Positions 22,899 to 33,829 are shown, counted from the stretch's first letter. The stretch: DNA of 64,000 nt from Ochotona curzoniae (GCF_017591425.1 NW_024467101.1:13218918-13282917); one strand, 5' to 3'. Numbers and translations are program-made. The notes: generated by a model not told the origin, from the sequence alone.

Positions 22899-22957
22899 AT
22901 GACTTTTTGAACGTTTGTGAGAATATAGGATCAGAAAATATGTTTTTTGGGAGCAAC

Positions 22958-23250
22958 ATTTTTCTAAGATTTATTTATTTGAGAGAGAGAGATCTTCAAT
23001 CTGCTGGTTCACTCCCCAAATGTCTGAAATGTCCAGGGCTGGGCCAGGCCAAAGGCAGGATACAGGAACTCCATCTGGGTCTCCTGCGTGAGTAGCAGAC
23101 ATGCCAAGTACCTGGGCCATCTTCCACCGCTTTCCAAAGGAGCATCAGTAGGGAGCTGGAGCAGAAGCAAAGCAGGTGGGACCAAAACTGGCACTCTGAT
23201 ATCAAATGCTGTCATCACAAGTGGTGGCTCAATGTGCTGAACATACCAGC
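22958..23250 (-). mobile_element. CSINE
   Basis: CTAAGATTTATTTATTTGAG to GGCTCAATGTGCTGAACATA. Confidence 0.85.
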
Positions 23251-23254
23251 ATGC

Positions 23255-24515
23255 ACAGGAACTGGGGCTGGAGGCAGGCCTGTTGGGAGTTAATGGAGTT
23301 TGACTAGGCTGAAATTCCCACCAATGTGTTTGAGGGCTAGGTGTGTAGTGGGCAGGGATGGGCTGGGCCGCAACAGGCATTGGTTTGTGTATGAAATGGG
23401 ACTGGGGACAGAACTGACCAGGAAACTGCAGCCACCAGTGTGTGTGTAGACTGATGTGTGTGACAGACTGAGCCAGACTCCACGCTGGCTGGCACACTCA
23501 GGAGTCATCTCTGGTAAGGTTTTTTTAGGGGAACCCCCAAAAACTGGACCACTGGACTCAAAACTCTGACCACAGGGAAAAGCACAGGATCTGTTGTCTG
23601 ACTGTGGAATACATGTATCAGAACTTGGTCTCCTCAGTTGCTGAAGCCTGTGCAGTGGATGGCATGCCAAGATGCACATTGGAGACATGACAGATCATTG
23701 AGGCCTACAGAGAACATCTAGTATCATGGCAGAGGGTGGAGGCAGAACAAATTAGACAACTCTTTCTGCCAAGCTTTGACAGCAAGTAACTGGACAAGTG
23801 GAGACTCTAAGGTGGACTATGTCAGCCAATGGACCTTAAAAGGATTTCCTCAATCTTGGAGCAATAAAATCAACAGCATTTCATAACTATTGAAACCACT
23901 TAAGCAGTACCCTCTGAACATGCTCCACATCAGGGACCCTAGGATGACATTAAATGGCTGTCCCCAGGCCCAGCACGGTGGCCTAATAGCTAAAGTCCTC
24001 ACTTTGAACACGCCAGGATCCCATGTGGGTACTGGTTCTAATCCCAGCAGCCCTGCTTCCCTATCCAGCTCCCTGCTTGTGGCCTGGGAAAGTAGTCGAG
24101 GATGGCCCAAAGCCTTGGGAGCCTGCACCCACGTGGAAGACCAGGAAGAAGTTCCTGGCTCCTGGCTTCGGCTCAGCTCCGGCCATTGTGGTCACTTGGG
24201 GAGTGAATCATCGGACATAAGATCCTCTCTGTCTCTCCTCCTCTCTGTATATCTGACTTTGTAATAAAAATAAATAAATCTTTAAAAAAAATGATTGTCC
24301 CCCAATCCTGGGTACTGATACAATTAGGCTGCTAGGAGCAGCCCTCTCCCTTTATCTCCTCCCTTCCGCCAGATACAGGAAGAAAAAAAGTTGGGAGTAA
24401 TTGTTTCATCCACTTTCATCCACTTTCTCCAATTCCTCACCCTAATCAGTGGTCTACATGGGCATACATCCATTTCAACTGTGTAAACATCATTAAAAAT
24501 GAATTAAATTTGTTA
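23255..24515 (+). mobile_element. Lagomorph repeat copy A (tandem head, A-rich 3' end), split by a CSINE
   Basis: Homologous to the repeat at 39725-41150. Shared segments include GGGGACAGAACTGACCA, TCTCCTCAGTTGCTGA and the terminal GTAAACATCATTAAAAAT. It begins with about four degenerate units of roughly 60-70 bases and carries no ORF. The class is uncertain; a LINE 3' region is the best guess from the A-rich end. Confidence 0.65.
23966..24290 (+). mobile_element. CSINE inserted in repeat copy A
   Basis: AATGGCTGTCCCC before and AATGATTGTCCCC after give a 13-base duplication with two mismatches. Confidence 0.92.
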
Positions 24516-24520
24516 AATTT

Positions 24521-24845
24521 AAAGATTTATTTTTATTATTTTTTCATTGGAAAGGCGGATATACAGAGAGGAGAGACAGAGAGGAAGATCTTCCGTCCGA
24601 TGATTCACTCCCCAAGTGAGCGCAACGGGCCGATACTATGCTGATCCGAAGCCAGGAGCCTCTTCCGGGTCTCCCACGCGGGTGCAGGTTCCCAAAGCTT
24701 TTGGGCCGTCCTCGACTGCTTTCCCAGGCCACAGGCAGGGAGCTGGAAGGGAAGCGGGGCTGCCGGGATTAGAACCGGCGCCCATATGGGATCCCGGGCG
24801 TGCAAGGTGAGGACCTTTAACCACTTGCGCCACCGCGCCGGGCCC
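24521..24845 (-). mobile_element. CSINE, young, at 3' end of repeat copy A
   Basis: Perfect 15-base duplication AAATTTGTTAAATTT at 24506-24520 and 24846-24860. The B-box region GGATTAGAACCGGCG is close to consensus. Confidence 0.95.
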
Positions 24846-24873
24846 AAATTTGTTAAATTTAAAAATCCAAGTG

Positions 24874-24906
24874 CATATATATATATACACATATATATAT
24901 ATACAG
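24874..24906. repeat. AT/AC microsatellite
   Basis: Two AT runs separated by ACAC; lies in the A-rich remnant after the young SINE. Confidence 0.85.
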
Positions 24907-24934
24907 CATAATATACATTTTCCATGAGCCTTTT

Positions 24935-25228
24935 GTTTATTTCTTTTCATTTTATTTGATAGGCACAGAGACTGAGAAGATCGAGATCTCCCATCTGTTG
25001 CTTTAAATGCCTGTAGCAGCCAGGGCTGGGTCAGGCTAAAAGCAGGAGCCTGGAGCTAAATTCAGCTCTCCCGCATGGATCCAGGGATCCGACGGCTGGA
25101 GCCTTCCACTATGCACATCAGCAGGAAACTGAATCAGAAGCAGAGGAGCTGGGACTTGAACCAGGCACTGCAGTGTGAGATGTGCATGCCCCCAGCAGTG
25201 ACTTAACTGCTGTGCCTGATTCCTGCCC
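24935..25228 (-). mobile_element. CSINE
   Basis: TTCATTTTATTTGATAGGCA to AACTGCTGTGCCTGATTCC. Confidence 0.82.
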
Positions 25229-25559
25229 TTTCAGGAACCCTTGGAAGATCCTTCTACATGTCCAGGAGATACCAGGATTTGGAGTCCAAAGGCAAGCTGT
25301 TATTTCCTCATTCCTACCATGCCTCCCAAGAGTAAGTCAAATCTGGATTTTGGGGACCTCAAGCTGTCTGTGGAGAATTGGCAGGAACAAAATTGGCAAG
25401 AGAGCCAGGGGGTCAGAAAGCAGTGTGGCTTTGCCCAGGCATCAGCAACCCCAGGCTTTTGGTCACTCTATGGCAGAAGTTGGGTTGTGGAGCAGGTGTT
25501 GGGAAAGTCCAGGTTGGGGTGGATGAAGATGCCTCTCATGGTAGAGGCCATACAGTTAG

Positions 25560-25710
25560 AGGTCAGAGAACACTGTGGAGTGAAATTATTAGGTTCGAGA
25601 CCTAGTTTTGTCTCTTTACTATGTGTGATTTCTGCAACCTGCTCACCATCTCTGATCACCCACTGCCTTGGCTATACAAAGTGGGAGTACCATAAAGGTA
25701 CAATGTGAAA
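25560..25710 (+). mobile_element. MIR fragment
   Basis: TTCGAGACCTAGTTTTGTCT and ATACAAAGTGGGAGTACCAT. Confidence 0.55.
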
Positions 25711-25869
25711 GTGTAGGTTGTAAAGCTGAATATCTCTCAAGATGCTGCCTCGCTCTTGTAAAGACTCAGCACGTGTTGGTTTTATTACAGTTTTGACTCA
25801 TGCCAGGCCAATAAAGGGCAGAGAAATGTAATTTTCCAGAGGGAAATGCTTTCATTAGTTGGTTGCATT

Positions 25870-26015
25870 ATTCAGCTTTGCATTATCTGCCCATTTTATG
25901 GATGAGGGAACTGAGGCTCAACAAGAGGAAGGAATTTGCTCTAGGTTCCACAGCAAGCAGTGCCGCAAGCAAATTTCAGATGTTGAGTCCAACTCCGATT
26001 CCAGTCAGCTGCCTT
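25870..26015 (-). mobile_element. MIR fragment
   Basis: CCATTTTATGGATGAGGGAA with ACTGAGGCTCAACAAGAGG. Confidence 0.65.
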
Positions 26016-27265
26016 CCTGACTGGTTTCAGAACGTTCCTTATCCTGCAAACTCCGTTCTGGGCAGATATTTCCTGCCTACATGTTTGCCTCTCCTGTTGT
26101 CCACTTACAAAAGAATGCATAGGGATTTGCAGGTGGTCAGATTTTATAGAGGAAAAAATAGACATTTTTCTTTGTGCAGAAAGAAAAGCGAGCGAGAGAG
26201 TCGAGCAGTGCACTCTTAGAGAAAACAGGAGGTTCAAAAGGCAATTAATGCCTCTGTCTGAAATTGTAAACAGATAGTTGCCGCCTCTGACACCACAGCA
26301 GACAGAAGCAGGGCACCACAAGGAAGCCGGGAGAGACTACGCCCAGGTGGAAATTAAATGTTCTCCAGAGATCAGAAAGGAAAACCATGGTTAAAGCCAC
26401 GCCATGACTCTAGGTCTTGACTCCCTGACAGCATACGTTTAGTGGGTAAAGGCCCTTAATTTACCCGGATGTTGTGACTCTTAAGGTCTTACTTGGTGCT
26501 CTCTGTTGACCTATGTTTGTAAAAGCAAAAGTAATCATTAGACGTGAATCTTCAACATACACTGTCATTTTAATGAAATATATATGAATCTCTCGTTTAT
26601 AAAATTCAGACATATGTGAATGTAAACATATGTGTGTGTGTGTTGAGAGATCGAGAACCAACATCACGGACGTATTAGAACTCTTGGAGGGAAGTGACAG
26701 GAAATTCAACCTGCTGTAGATAAAAGTGTTGATAGCAGGAACAATGATTGTGACTGACTCACCACGGAATCCAGGCATTCAAAGGTTTCAAGGAGCATCC
26801 CTGCCACATCTTGGCTCCACTTGCTTCTGTGGCTTCAGTCTTAGATCCTCTCCTCCCATTAGGTGGGAGGAAACTCCGCACATATAATCTCCTCCTGGTG
26901 GAAAAGAATGTCTCTCTCCCGCAAAAATTCTTGTGGTTCCCTCCATTTGGCGCTCATTGGATCATGTGTCAATTCTCGAATCAATGCTGCAGCTGGGCAC
27001 GGTCACAGGTCATCCTCTGGATTCAGGGATGCTGTAAGCTCCATCCCAATGTTTCAGGATTGATGTTGGAATCAGGGTATCTTCCAGCCGGAACAAACTG
27101 TAGTGCTGATTCCAGAAGAAGACACCTGTTCACTACTCAATAATTCCTGCCTCCCCATTGAGCCAGCTTTCAGGAAGGCTGGCATCAGGAGTAACAACAA
27201 CTAATAATGATAATTATAATGACAGCAGCTTTGAGCATTCACCGTGTGATGCACATTGTTTAAGA
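26016..27265. other. Repeat-poor 1.2 kb segment
   Basis: No SINE and no gene. The A/T-rich middle (26450-26660) has several TAATCATT/ATTTTAAT-type words, and 27185-27250 may be a MIR edge. A candidate place for conserved noncoding sequence. Confidence 0.4.
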
Positions 27266-27269
27266 GGTT

Positions 27270-27325
27270 GTCTTTTTTATTTATTTGGAAAGCAGAGTTA
27301 CAGAGAAAGAAGAGCCCCTGAGCCC
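27270..27325 (-). mobile_element. CSINE 3' stub
   Basis: Only TTTTTTATTTATTTGGAAAG and ACAGAGAAAGAAGAG remain. Confidence 0.55.
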
Positions 27326-27619
27326 TGAGCCCCTTGAAGGGCTCGTGGGCAAGGTCAAACCCCGTGGGATGACAGAGGCCATCTGATCACTCAGGAATCT
27401 AAGTTCTTGTCCTGGAGCTTGGGCCACAGGAAAGATGGGAAACGAGAGTGCCACAGAGAGCTATGGTAGAATTAAGCCTCTGTTTGGCCCCTCACCACCT
27501 GTACGTGTCCTCAAACAAACTTCTTTAAGGTCTTTGATCCTCCAGCTTCCAAATCCGTAAAATGAGCACCAGTAGCACCTTCCTCAGAAGAGTGTGAGAC
27601 TTCTTCAAACATTGCAGAA

Positions 27620-27915
27620 GAGCCAGGTGTTGTGTACCACGTTTAAGATGCCACATCCCAAGTCCAAGAGCCATGTGGAAGCTCTGCTTCAGTTCCACCT
27701 TCCTGCTGGTGCGCAGCAGGTGCTGGCTCAGGTGCTTGGGCTCCTGCCATCCATGTAGAACACCTAGGATGAGTTCTGGGTTCCCAGCTTCAACCTGGCT
27801 CAGCTCAAGATGTTGTGGGCATTTGGGGAGCGAAGCAGCAAACAGAAGGTCTCTGTCTTTCACTCTCTCTGCCTTTAAAAGAAATGAATAAAATTAAAAA
27901 CATTTAAAAAAAAAT
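27620..27915 (+). mobile_element. CSINE
   Basis: AGCCAGGTGTTGTGTACCAC to an A-rich tail at 27900-27914. Confidence 0.8.
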
Positions 27916-28149
27916 CACTACAGGCAAAGCAATGCCTGTTTCTCACCTAGCTGGTACTGCTCCATGATGTTCTTGCTCTCCTTGCCACATTACCCCCCTA
28001 CCCACCACAGAGATTTAGCAAGGGCAAGGCCAGGAGAAACAAAGCACCTTTTTCTTTTCCCAGTTCCTCCCCTCCCTCCTTCTTTCTCCTCCTCCCTCCT
28101 CTTTGCCCTCTCCTTCCCTCCATGGCTTCCTCCCTCTCCTCCGTCCATA

Positions 28150-28335
28150 TCTACAGCCTCAATGAACACTAAACGTCACGTTCCTGGGTTAGAATCCCAG
28201 CTCAGCTCTCCTCTTCCTGGTCTTGTGACCTTGGGTAGGTCCCTGTCCATCGGGTTAGCTGAAGAACAGGCTGATGAAGTCTCCCTCAGCCAACATACCT
28301 GGCATGTAGTGGCAGAGCTGGGACAGAGTTTGGGG
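28150..28335 (+). mobile_element. MIR
   Basis: GGGTTAGAATCCCAGCTCAG and GGTCTTGTGACCTTGGGTAG. Confidence 0.65.
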
Positions 28336-28379
28336 CAGAGCTGAGGTGTGCCGGGCAGTACAGCGGAGATCTCCACTGT

Positions 28380-28840
28380 ACTTTCCATATTCTGAATAAT
28401 TCACAGCTGACAAAACGGCCGGGCAACCCTGGGGCCCTCCCTGCTCCAAGAACAGTTTCTAATTACAGATCAGTCAGCCAGGCTCCCTGAGGCCCCTGGG
28501 CGCTGCACACAGGGGGTATTTATGGGAAGAGCCAGCAGGGGGAGGGGCTCGGTCCCAGCCCCTTCCCGAAGGAACTCAACCCTTTTGAAATTGTAGCCTT
28601 GGCCTGCCAAAGCCCAGGGAGAGACTGGAGAAGGAAACAGACTCACTCAGCAGGAGTAGGAAACCTTGTGGAGGAATCAGAGAGAAGTTTCCAGAAAAAA
28701 AAAAAAAAAAGCCAGGTCGGGGTGTGGCAGGCAGGGGTGTGGGGAGGGGAGACCTGGTGAAGAAAAGGCACAGAAACACACTTTCCAAAGTGCCCTGGAG
28801 ACCATGGCAAAGCTGGGCATCCAGAGAGAGATCCCTGACT
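28380..28840. promoter_or_regulatory. Repeat-free block, candidate regulatory element
   Basis: Contains CTAATTACAG (28460-28469), GTATTTATGG and a CTCF-like word at 28531, with moderate G+C and no interspersed repeat. Function is inference. Confidence 0.35.
28531..28548 (+). promoter_or_regulatory. Candidate CTCF-like site
   Basis: GCCAGCAGGGGGAGGGGC matches CCASYAGRKGG of the CTCF motif and then diverges (AG in place of CG). It lies in a repeat-poor block with a homeodomain-type TAATTA word about 65 bases upstream. Confidence 0.4.
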
Positions 28841-28844
28841 CAGG

Positions 28845-29042
28845 CGCAGCAGTGAAGTGCCAGTTGCTCCACTTCCTATCCACTTCCCTGCTAATAACAC
28901 CTGGAAAAGCAGTGGGAGCTGCCCCAGGGTTTGGGCCCTTGCCACCTGCATGGGAGACCCGGAGGAAGCTTCACAGACTGTTGTGGCCATTTGGAGAGTG
29001 AACCCCCCTCTAATTCTGCCTTTCAAATAGATACATCTTGAG
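28845..29042 (+). mobile_element. CSINE, head and middle deleted
   Basis: GCCAGTTGCTCCACTTCC to TGCCTTTCAAATAGATACAT. Confidence 0.75.
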
Positions 29043-29137
29043 GAACGAACAACAACAAAGCCACAGGCTTGCAGCTCTGTTAGAACTTACTGAACTGTAA
29101 AATGGGGAGAAGCCCAGATTTACTTAGCAGTGTCCTT

Positions 29138-29400
29138 AGGGGCTATCATTGTGGCACATTGGGTTAAGCTGCTTCTTGGGCTGTTCAGTCTCAGGGGGTG
29201 CTTGGGTTGAGTGCCAACTTACTTCCAGATTCCAGCTTCCTGCTCATGTGCACCCTGGAAGGCAGCAGGTGAAGGCTCAAGTTTTTGGGTCACTGCTTAT
29301 CTGTGTGAGAGATGTGGATTGAGTTCCATGATCCTGGCCTTCACCTGGCCCAGTCCTGCCTTGTGGGCATGGAGGGAATGAATCAAAGATAGAAGAGCTG
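29138..29400 (+). mobile_element. CSINE, 3' end missing
   Basis: GGGGCTATCATTGTGGCACA to GAATGAATCAAAGATAGAAG; joins a reverse copy directly. Confidence 0.75.
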
Positions 29401-29577
29401 CCCAAATGGGTGCATTGGTGGCAGGATCCTAAGTACTTGGACAATTAACTGCTGTCTCTCAGGTGCATTAGCAGGAAGCTTAATCAGAAACGTGGAGGAG
29501 CCAGGCACTCTGTGCGGAATGCAGGCATTCCAAGTGGTACTTTATCCCACTATGCCACAGTGCCTATCTCTGAGTAC
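29401..29577 (-). mobile_element. CSINE 5' half
   Basis: Reverse copy starting in mid-element (CCCAAATGGGTGCATTGG) and ending with its head CTATGCCACAGTGCC. Confidence 0.75.
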
Positions 29578-29596
29578 AAATTTAAAGAGAGAGAGG

Positions 29597-29932
29597 TGCT
29601 GGCATAATGATTCAGTTGGCTAATATTCCCCCTACAAGCGTTGACATCCCAAATGGATACCGATTTGTGTCCTGGCTACTCCACTTCCCATCCAGCTCCC
29701 TGCTTGTGGCCTCAGAAAGCACTAGAAGATGGCTCAAAGCCCTGGGACCCTGTACCTGTGTGGGAGATCCAGAAGAAGCTCCTGGCTCCTGGCTTTTGAT
29801 TGACTCAGCTCCAACCATTATGGCCATTTGGGGAGTGAACTAGCAGATGGAAGAACTTTCTGTTTTTCCTCTTTGCAAATCTGCCTTCCCAATAAAAACA
29901 TAATAATCTTTAAAAATAAATAAACAAATAGG
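29597..29932 (+). mobile_element. CSINE, full length
   Basis: GGTGCTGGCATAATGATTCA to a tail with AATAAATAAACAAATAGG. Confidence 0.88.
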
Positions 29933-29937
29933 AGTAA

Positions 29938-30110
29938 AAACTCTAGGACTAGGCTGCCTCGGTTCAAATCCCAAGTCTGTCCCTTACTAACTGTGTGATT
30001 TTGGGCAAGTCATTCAACATCTCTGATCCTCCAATTGACCATCTTTAATACACAGTAGCCATTGCTATTAGTAAAGAGTGGTGCACAGAGCAGACAAGGT
30101 CACAATCCTT
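29938..30110 (+). mobile_element. MIR
   Basis: GGTTCAAATCCCAAGTCTGT and AACTGTGTGATTTTGGGCAA. Confidence 0.75.
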
Positions 30111-30319
30111 ACAGAGATCACAATCTAGCAAGGTCACACTTACCCAAGGAATTTTCGGTTTACCTCCCGTGCCCAGAACTGTGCAGGCTGCGCTCATGCT
30201 CTGAACAGAGTCTCACAGCATCCATTCCCGTGTGATTAACAATAAGGCCAGAAGCAGAGAAAGGGTTTGAAACCCAAAAGTCACTCCACAGCACCCTGAA
30301 TCTCTAAACCAGCACACTG

Positions 30320-30610
30320 AATAGAAAAAAAAAAAAAAAAGCCAGGCATGAACAAATACACAATGATATGAAATTCTAGCAAATGCGATCTAATGGATGG
30401 TGGCAGAAAGCAGATCAGGGGCTGCCTGGGAACAGGGTGAGACAGGCATCGGCTGCAAGGGGCAAGAGGGACCCTTGCTGGGAAGCAGGAACTTGTGCTG
30501 ACACTGAGGCAGGTTCATAGGCATGTGTGTTTCTCAGTGCTCAGTGAACTGGATGCTTAATATGGCTACATTTTCTTGCATGTAAGTTATATCTCGACAA
30601 AGATGAATTT
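30320..30610 (+). mobile_element. L1 3' end fragment (old)
   Basis: ATGGATGGTGGCAGAAAGCA, CAGGGGCTGCCTGGGAACAG and GTAAGTTATATCTCGACAAA are L1M 3' terminal features. Confidence 0.7.
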
Positions 30611-31479
30611 CCTGCAGTGGCATGAGAGAACTGCATACCAGTTGACAGAGTCCCACAACCCTTTTTGGATTTTTTTTTTCTCAGTGTCTGATTTCAGGTT
30701 CACTTGTGGGCAGTAACTTTAGCAAGATTTGTCTTCAGGAACCTTCCCTCACTTCCCATTCTCAGGATCTAATGCTCTTCAACCTGACAGGACAGCTCAA
30801 CAGACATGAGATAAACACCATCTTTGTGCCAGATGCCAGGGTCACAGGACAATCAATCCAGGAAGGAAAACAGGAGAAAATACAGTACAGTGTGGACATG
30901 CTCTGATGGAGACAGAGCCTGGAACTGGGGGTGTGAAAGGTGCCAGACCCTGGGGTCAGTGGCTTGCAGATCCAATCCTCCACTCTGGCATCTTGTCAAC
31001 CACGAGATGTCAGGTTACCAGGTTAGCCCTCTGGCTCTACCTATGCCAAGTGCAGCTCCTAGTAGCAGCCCTCACCTGGAAGGTTGCTGCACGAATGAAA
31101 ACAGGGAGTCAGTGTCCAGTGCTCAGCACAGCAGGCGGAATAAGTGCTCGAGAATTATGAGCTCTTTCTGTTGTCATCATCACACAGTGCCTGAGCTGGA
31201 GAGCAGCACAGACAGCAAGGGAAATGGGCCCCTTACCGGAGCTGGGCTGGGAGAGGGCTCAGGGTCGATTTCCCAGAGAGGGGAGACTTGAAGGAACTGG
31301 CCAGTTCAAGTGGCCGTGGGGGTGAGAGCGAGTGGAAACAGCTTGGAGCAAAGGCTCGATAAATATTTGCTCAATAAACAAAAAATCAGAGCCTGGGCGA
31401 GGCCTGCCTGTAACCAGGGGGACACGCGGTGCTGCAGGCCAGGGCAGACTAGGGGATCTCGAGGAAGGGTGGCGTTCCA
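30611..31479. other. Mostly unassigned; small L2 pieces
   Basis: 31345-31380 (CTCGATAAATATTTGCTCAA) is the L2 terminus and 30815-30850 a decayed reversed L2. Open frames up to 155 codons show no family resemblance. Confidence 0.4.
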
Positions 31480-31890
31480 CTGGCTGGCCCCTGACAGCAG
31501 CTGAACACCCCAAGACTTGAGGTCTGGAGTCCACGGAGGGGGAAAGGAGGGGAGGGTGGCCGAGCCGGGGGTCCCTGCAGCTCTTCTCTGCCTAAGGAGA
31601 GGGAGAGCACGGTGAGGCGCCTCCAGTGCCCCGTTGTCCCAGTCACAAAGGCTGGGGATCAATGGAAGGCGGAGCGGCTGAGGGGCCTCCCCTTTGTATG
31701 GTTGTCTCGGGCCTGTTTGCGCCGCCGTCTCCGCGCCCCCATTGATCAGGCATGTGGAAAGATTCCGCCTCCCGGGCTCCCTTTGTGGCCGCGTTGCCAG
31801 GCTGCGCCCAGCGTGACCGCGGCGCGCGGGGTACTCTCGCCTGGTGGGCACTGGCCTGGGCCTGCGAGACCGGGCAGGGTGCCGGGAGAG
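31480..31890. promoter_or_regulatory. CpG-rich unique block with SOX-like words, candidate distal element
   Basis: CpG density rises well above the intergenic background. The block holds CACAAAGG (31644), CCTTTGT (31691), CCTTTGTGG (31780) and ATTGAT (31741), words compatible with SOX-family HMG binding. No repeat family is recognisable. Long ORFs here on the minus strand are most simply explained by G+C content. An enhancer role is inference. Confidence 0.4.
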
Positions 31891-32130
31891 CAAATAAAAA
31901 CCCAGGATGCTCACTCACAGACTTACGTCCTCGTAGCCTCAGTCACAGCCATACATTTATTGCTTATGAAGTCCAAATTCGTCTCAAACATGGCACAGGG
32001 CATACTCACACACTGCAGAAATATTTGTGGTTTATCTGAAATTCAGGCTAGGCTGTAAGTCCTGCTTTCTCTCTTACGTCCATCTTAGGAGAATGCAGCG
32101 GGGAGGACTGGGGGGGAACTCTGCTGGGCA
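31890..32130. other. Unassigned sequence
   Basis: No gene or recognised repeat after the CpG-rich block. Confidence 0.35.
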
Positions 32131-32144
32131 GCACTTAAGTTATG

Positions 32145-32336
32145 GTACTCCAAAATGTTCGTGGAAAAACAGAGTTGAAAGATTAAGTGTATATTCTGGG
32201 ACAAGAAAGTTTGGAATTTGCTCTTATCTTAATGAATATCACGAAAAAGCTATGAATGGATTTTAAGTGCATTTTACACCAGAATAAATGTATCCTTAAA
32301 AAAAATCTGTTTTTCATGAACTTTTTAAAGTATGTT
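32145..32336. mobile_element. Palindromic MITE, mariner-like, longest copy
   Basis: ACTCCAAAATGTTCGTGGAA at one end and TTTTTCATGAACTTTTTAAA at the other form complementary ends; the core includes AAGCTATGAATGGATTTTAA. Confidence 0.65.
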
Positions 32337-32366
32337 TTATTAACTTTTAAATCGTGTGTTTGAGAG

Positions 32367-33055
32367 GCTGGGGTTGTGGCATAGCAAGCAGGCTGACTAA
32401 GCCTGCACCTGCAATAGCAGCATCCCATATGGGCACTTGTTTTGGTCCTGTCTGCTCCTCCTCCTCTTCTTCTTTTTAATTAATTAAACTATTATTATTA
32501 TTATTGTTATTATTTTGCAGTCAGATATACAGAGAGAAGGAGAGACAGAGAGGAAGATCTTCCGTCCAATGATTCACTCCCCAAGCAATGGCTGGAGCTG
32601 TGCCGATCCGAAGCTAGGAGCCAGGAGCTTCTTTCTGGTCTCTCACACAGGTGCAGGGTCCCAAGGCTTTGGGCTGTCCTAGACTACTTTCCCAGGCCAC
32701 AAGCAGAGAGCTGGATGGGAAGCTGGGCTGCCGGGATTAGAACCAGTGCCCATATGGAATCCTTAAATGTTCAAGGTGAGGCTTTTAGCCACTAGAACAC
32801 CGAACCACGCTGGCCGCTCCCCTTCTGATCTAGCTCCCTGCTAATGTGCCTGGGAAAGCATTGGAAGATGAACCAGTTGCTTGGTCCCCTGCACCCTCAT
32901 GGGAGATCCAGAAGCAGCTTTGGGCTCCTGGCTTCAGCCTTGCCTAGCCTTTGTTGTTGTTCCATTTGAGGAGTGAACCAGTAGATGGAAGATTCTAATT
33001 CCCCTTCTCTTTGTAATTCTACCTTTCAAATAAATAAAAAACTAAATTAAAAAAA
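32367..33055 (+). mobile_element. CSINE host split by a reverse CSINE
   Basis: Head GGCTGGGGTTGTGGCATAGC; interrupted after GTCTGCTCC and resumed at GCTCCCCTTCTGATC (32814). Confidence 0.82.
32476..32813 (-). mobile_element. CSINE nested in CSINE
   Basis: Begins with a (TTA)n-like tail (32485-32515) and ends with its head near ACCACGCTGGCC. Confidence 0.85.
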
Positions 33056-33148
33056 ATGTATTTGAAAAGTAGTATGACAGAGAGGGAGAGAGAAAAATGG
33101 ATTGATCTTTCATTAACTGTGTCAGGTCAAAGCCAGGAAATTTTAACT
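33056..33148 (-). mobile_element. CSINE fragment
   Basis: GTATTTGAAAAGTAGTATGA plus a short body; cut by the next insertion. Confidence 0.6.
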
Positions 33149-33149
33149 T

Positions 33150-33434
33150 TTTTTAAGATTTATTTATTTTTATTGGAAACGAAGATTTTCGGAGAGAAGG
33201 AGAGATGGAGAGAAAGATCTTCCATCTGCTGGTTTACTCGCCAAGTGCTGCCAAAGAGATTCTTCCAGGTCTCCCAGGTGCAGGGACCCAAGGACTTGGG
33301 CCTTTGCATTTTTTCCAGACCATAAGCAGGAGCTGGATCAGAAATGGAGCAGCAGGGACATGAAGCAGTGCCTGTATGGGCTGTGGGCACTTCAGTGAAG
33401 GATTAGCTTGTTATACCATGGCACTGGTTCCCGC
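33150..33434 (-). mobile_element. CSINE
   Basis: TTTTTAAGATTTATTTATTT to CATGGCACTGGTTCCCGC. Confidence 0.85.
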
Positions 33435-33449
33435 ATAAAGAAATCTTAT

Positions 33450-33760
33450 AGGACCCAGTGTCTAAATCCTCACCTTGCATGCGCTGAGATCCCATATGGG
33501 CACCAGTTTGTGGCTTGGCTGCTTCACTTCCCTTCCAGCTTCCTGCTTGTGGTCTGGGAAAGCAGTAAAGAATGGGAACTTGCACCCGTGTGGGAAACCT
33601 GGAAGAGGCTCCTGGCTCCTGGCTTTGGATTGGCTCAACTCTGGCCATTATACTCACGTGGGGAGTGAACCAGAGGAGGGCAGATTTTTCTCTTAGTTTA
33701 TTCTTCTCTGTAGATCTGACTTTCCAATAAAAATAAATAAATCTTTAAAAAAATCTTTTA
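33450..33760 (+). mobile_element. CSINE
   Basis: GGACCCAGTGTCTAAATCCT to AATAAAAATAAATAAATC. Confidence 0.88.
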
Positions 33761-33829
33761 TTAAATGAATGAATGAAATTCCCACACACATTCCTTCCCC
33801 ACCCCACCCCCCGCCAGCACCTCAGAAGG

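Noticed and set aside
25241..25708. 155-codon + strand open frame beginning near a plausible ATG
   Set aside because: Its second half is MIR sequence and no family resemblance is visible; the length is within chance for this window.
30824..31291. 155-codon + strand open frame
   Set aside because: Overlaps decayed L2-like sequence and shows no codon or domain signal.
31306..31914. 202-codon minus-strand open frame
   Set aside because: Low-complexity composition in a CpG-rich block, no domain and no splice or polyadenylation context.
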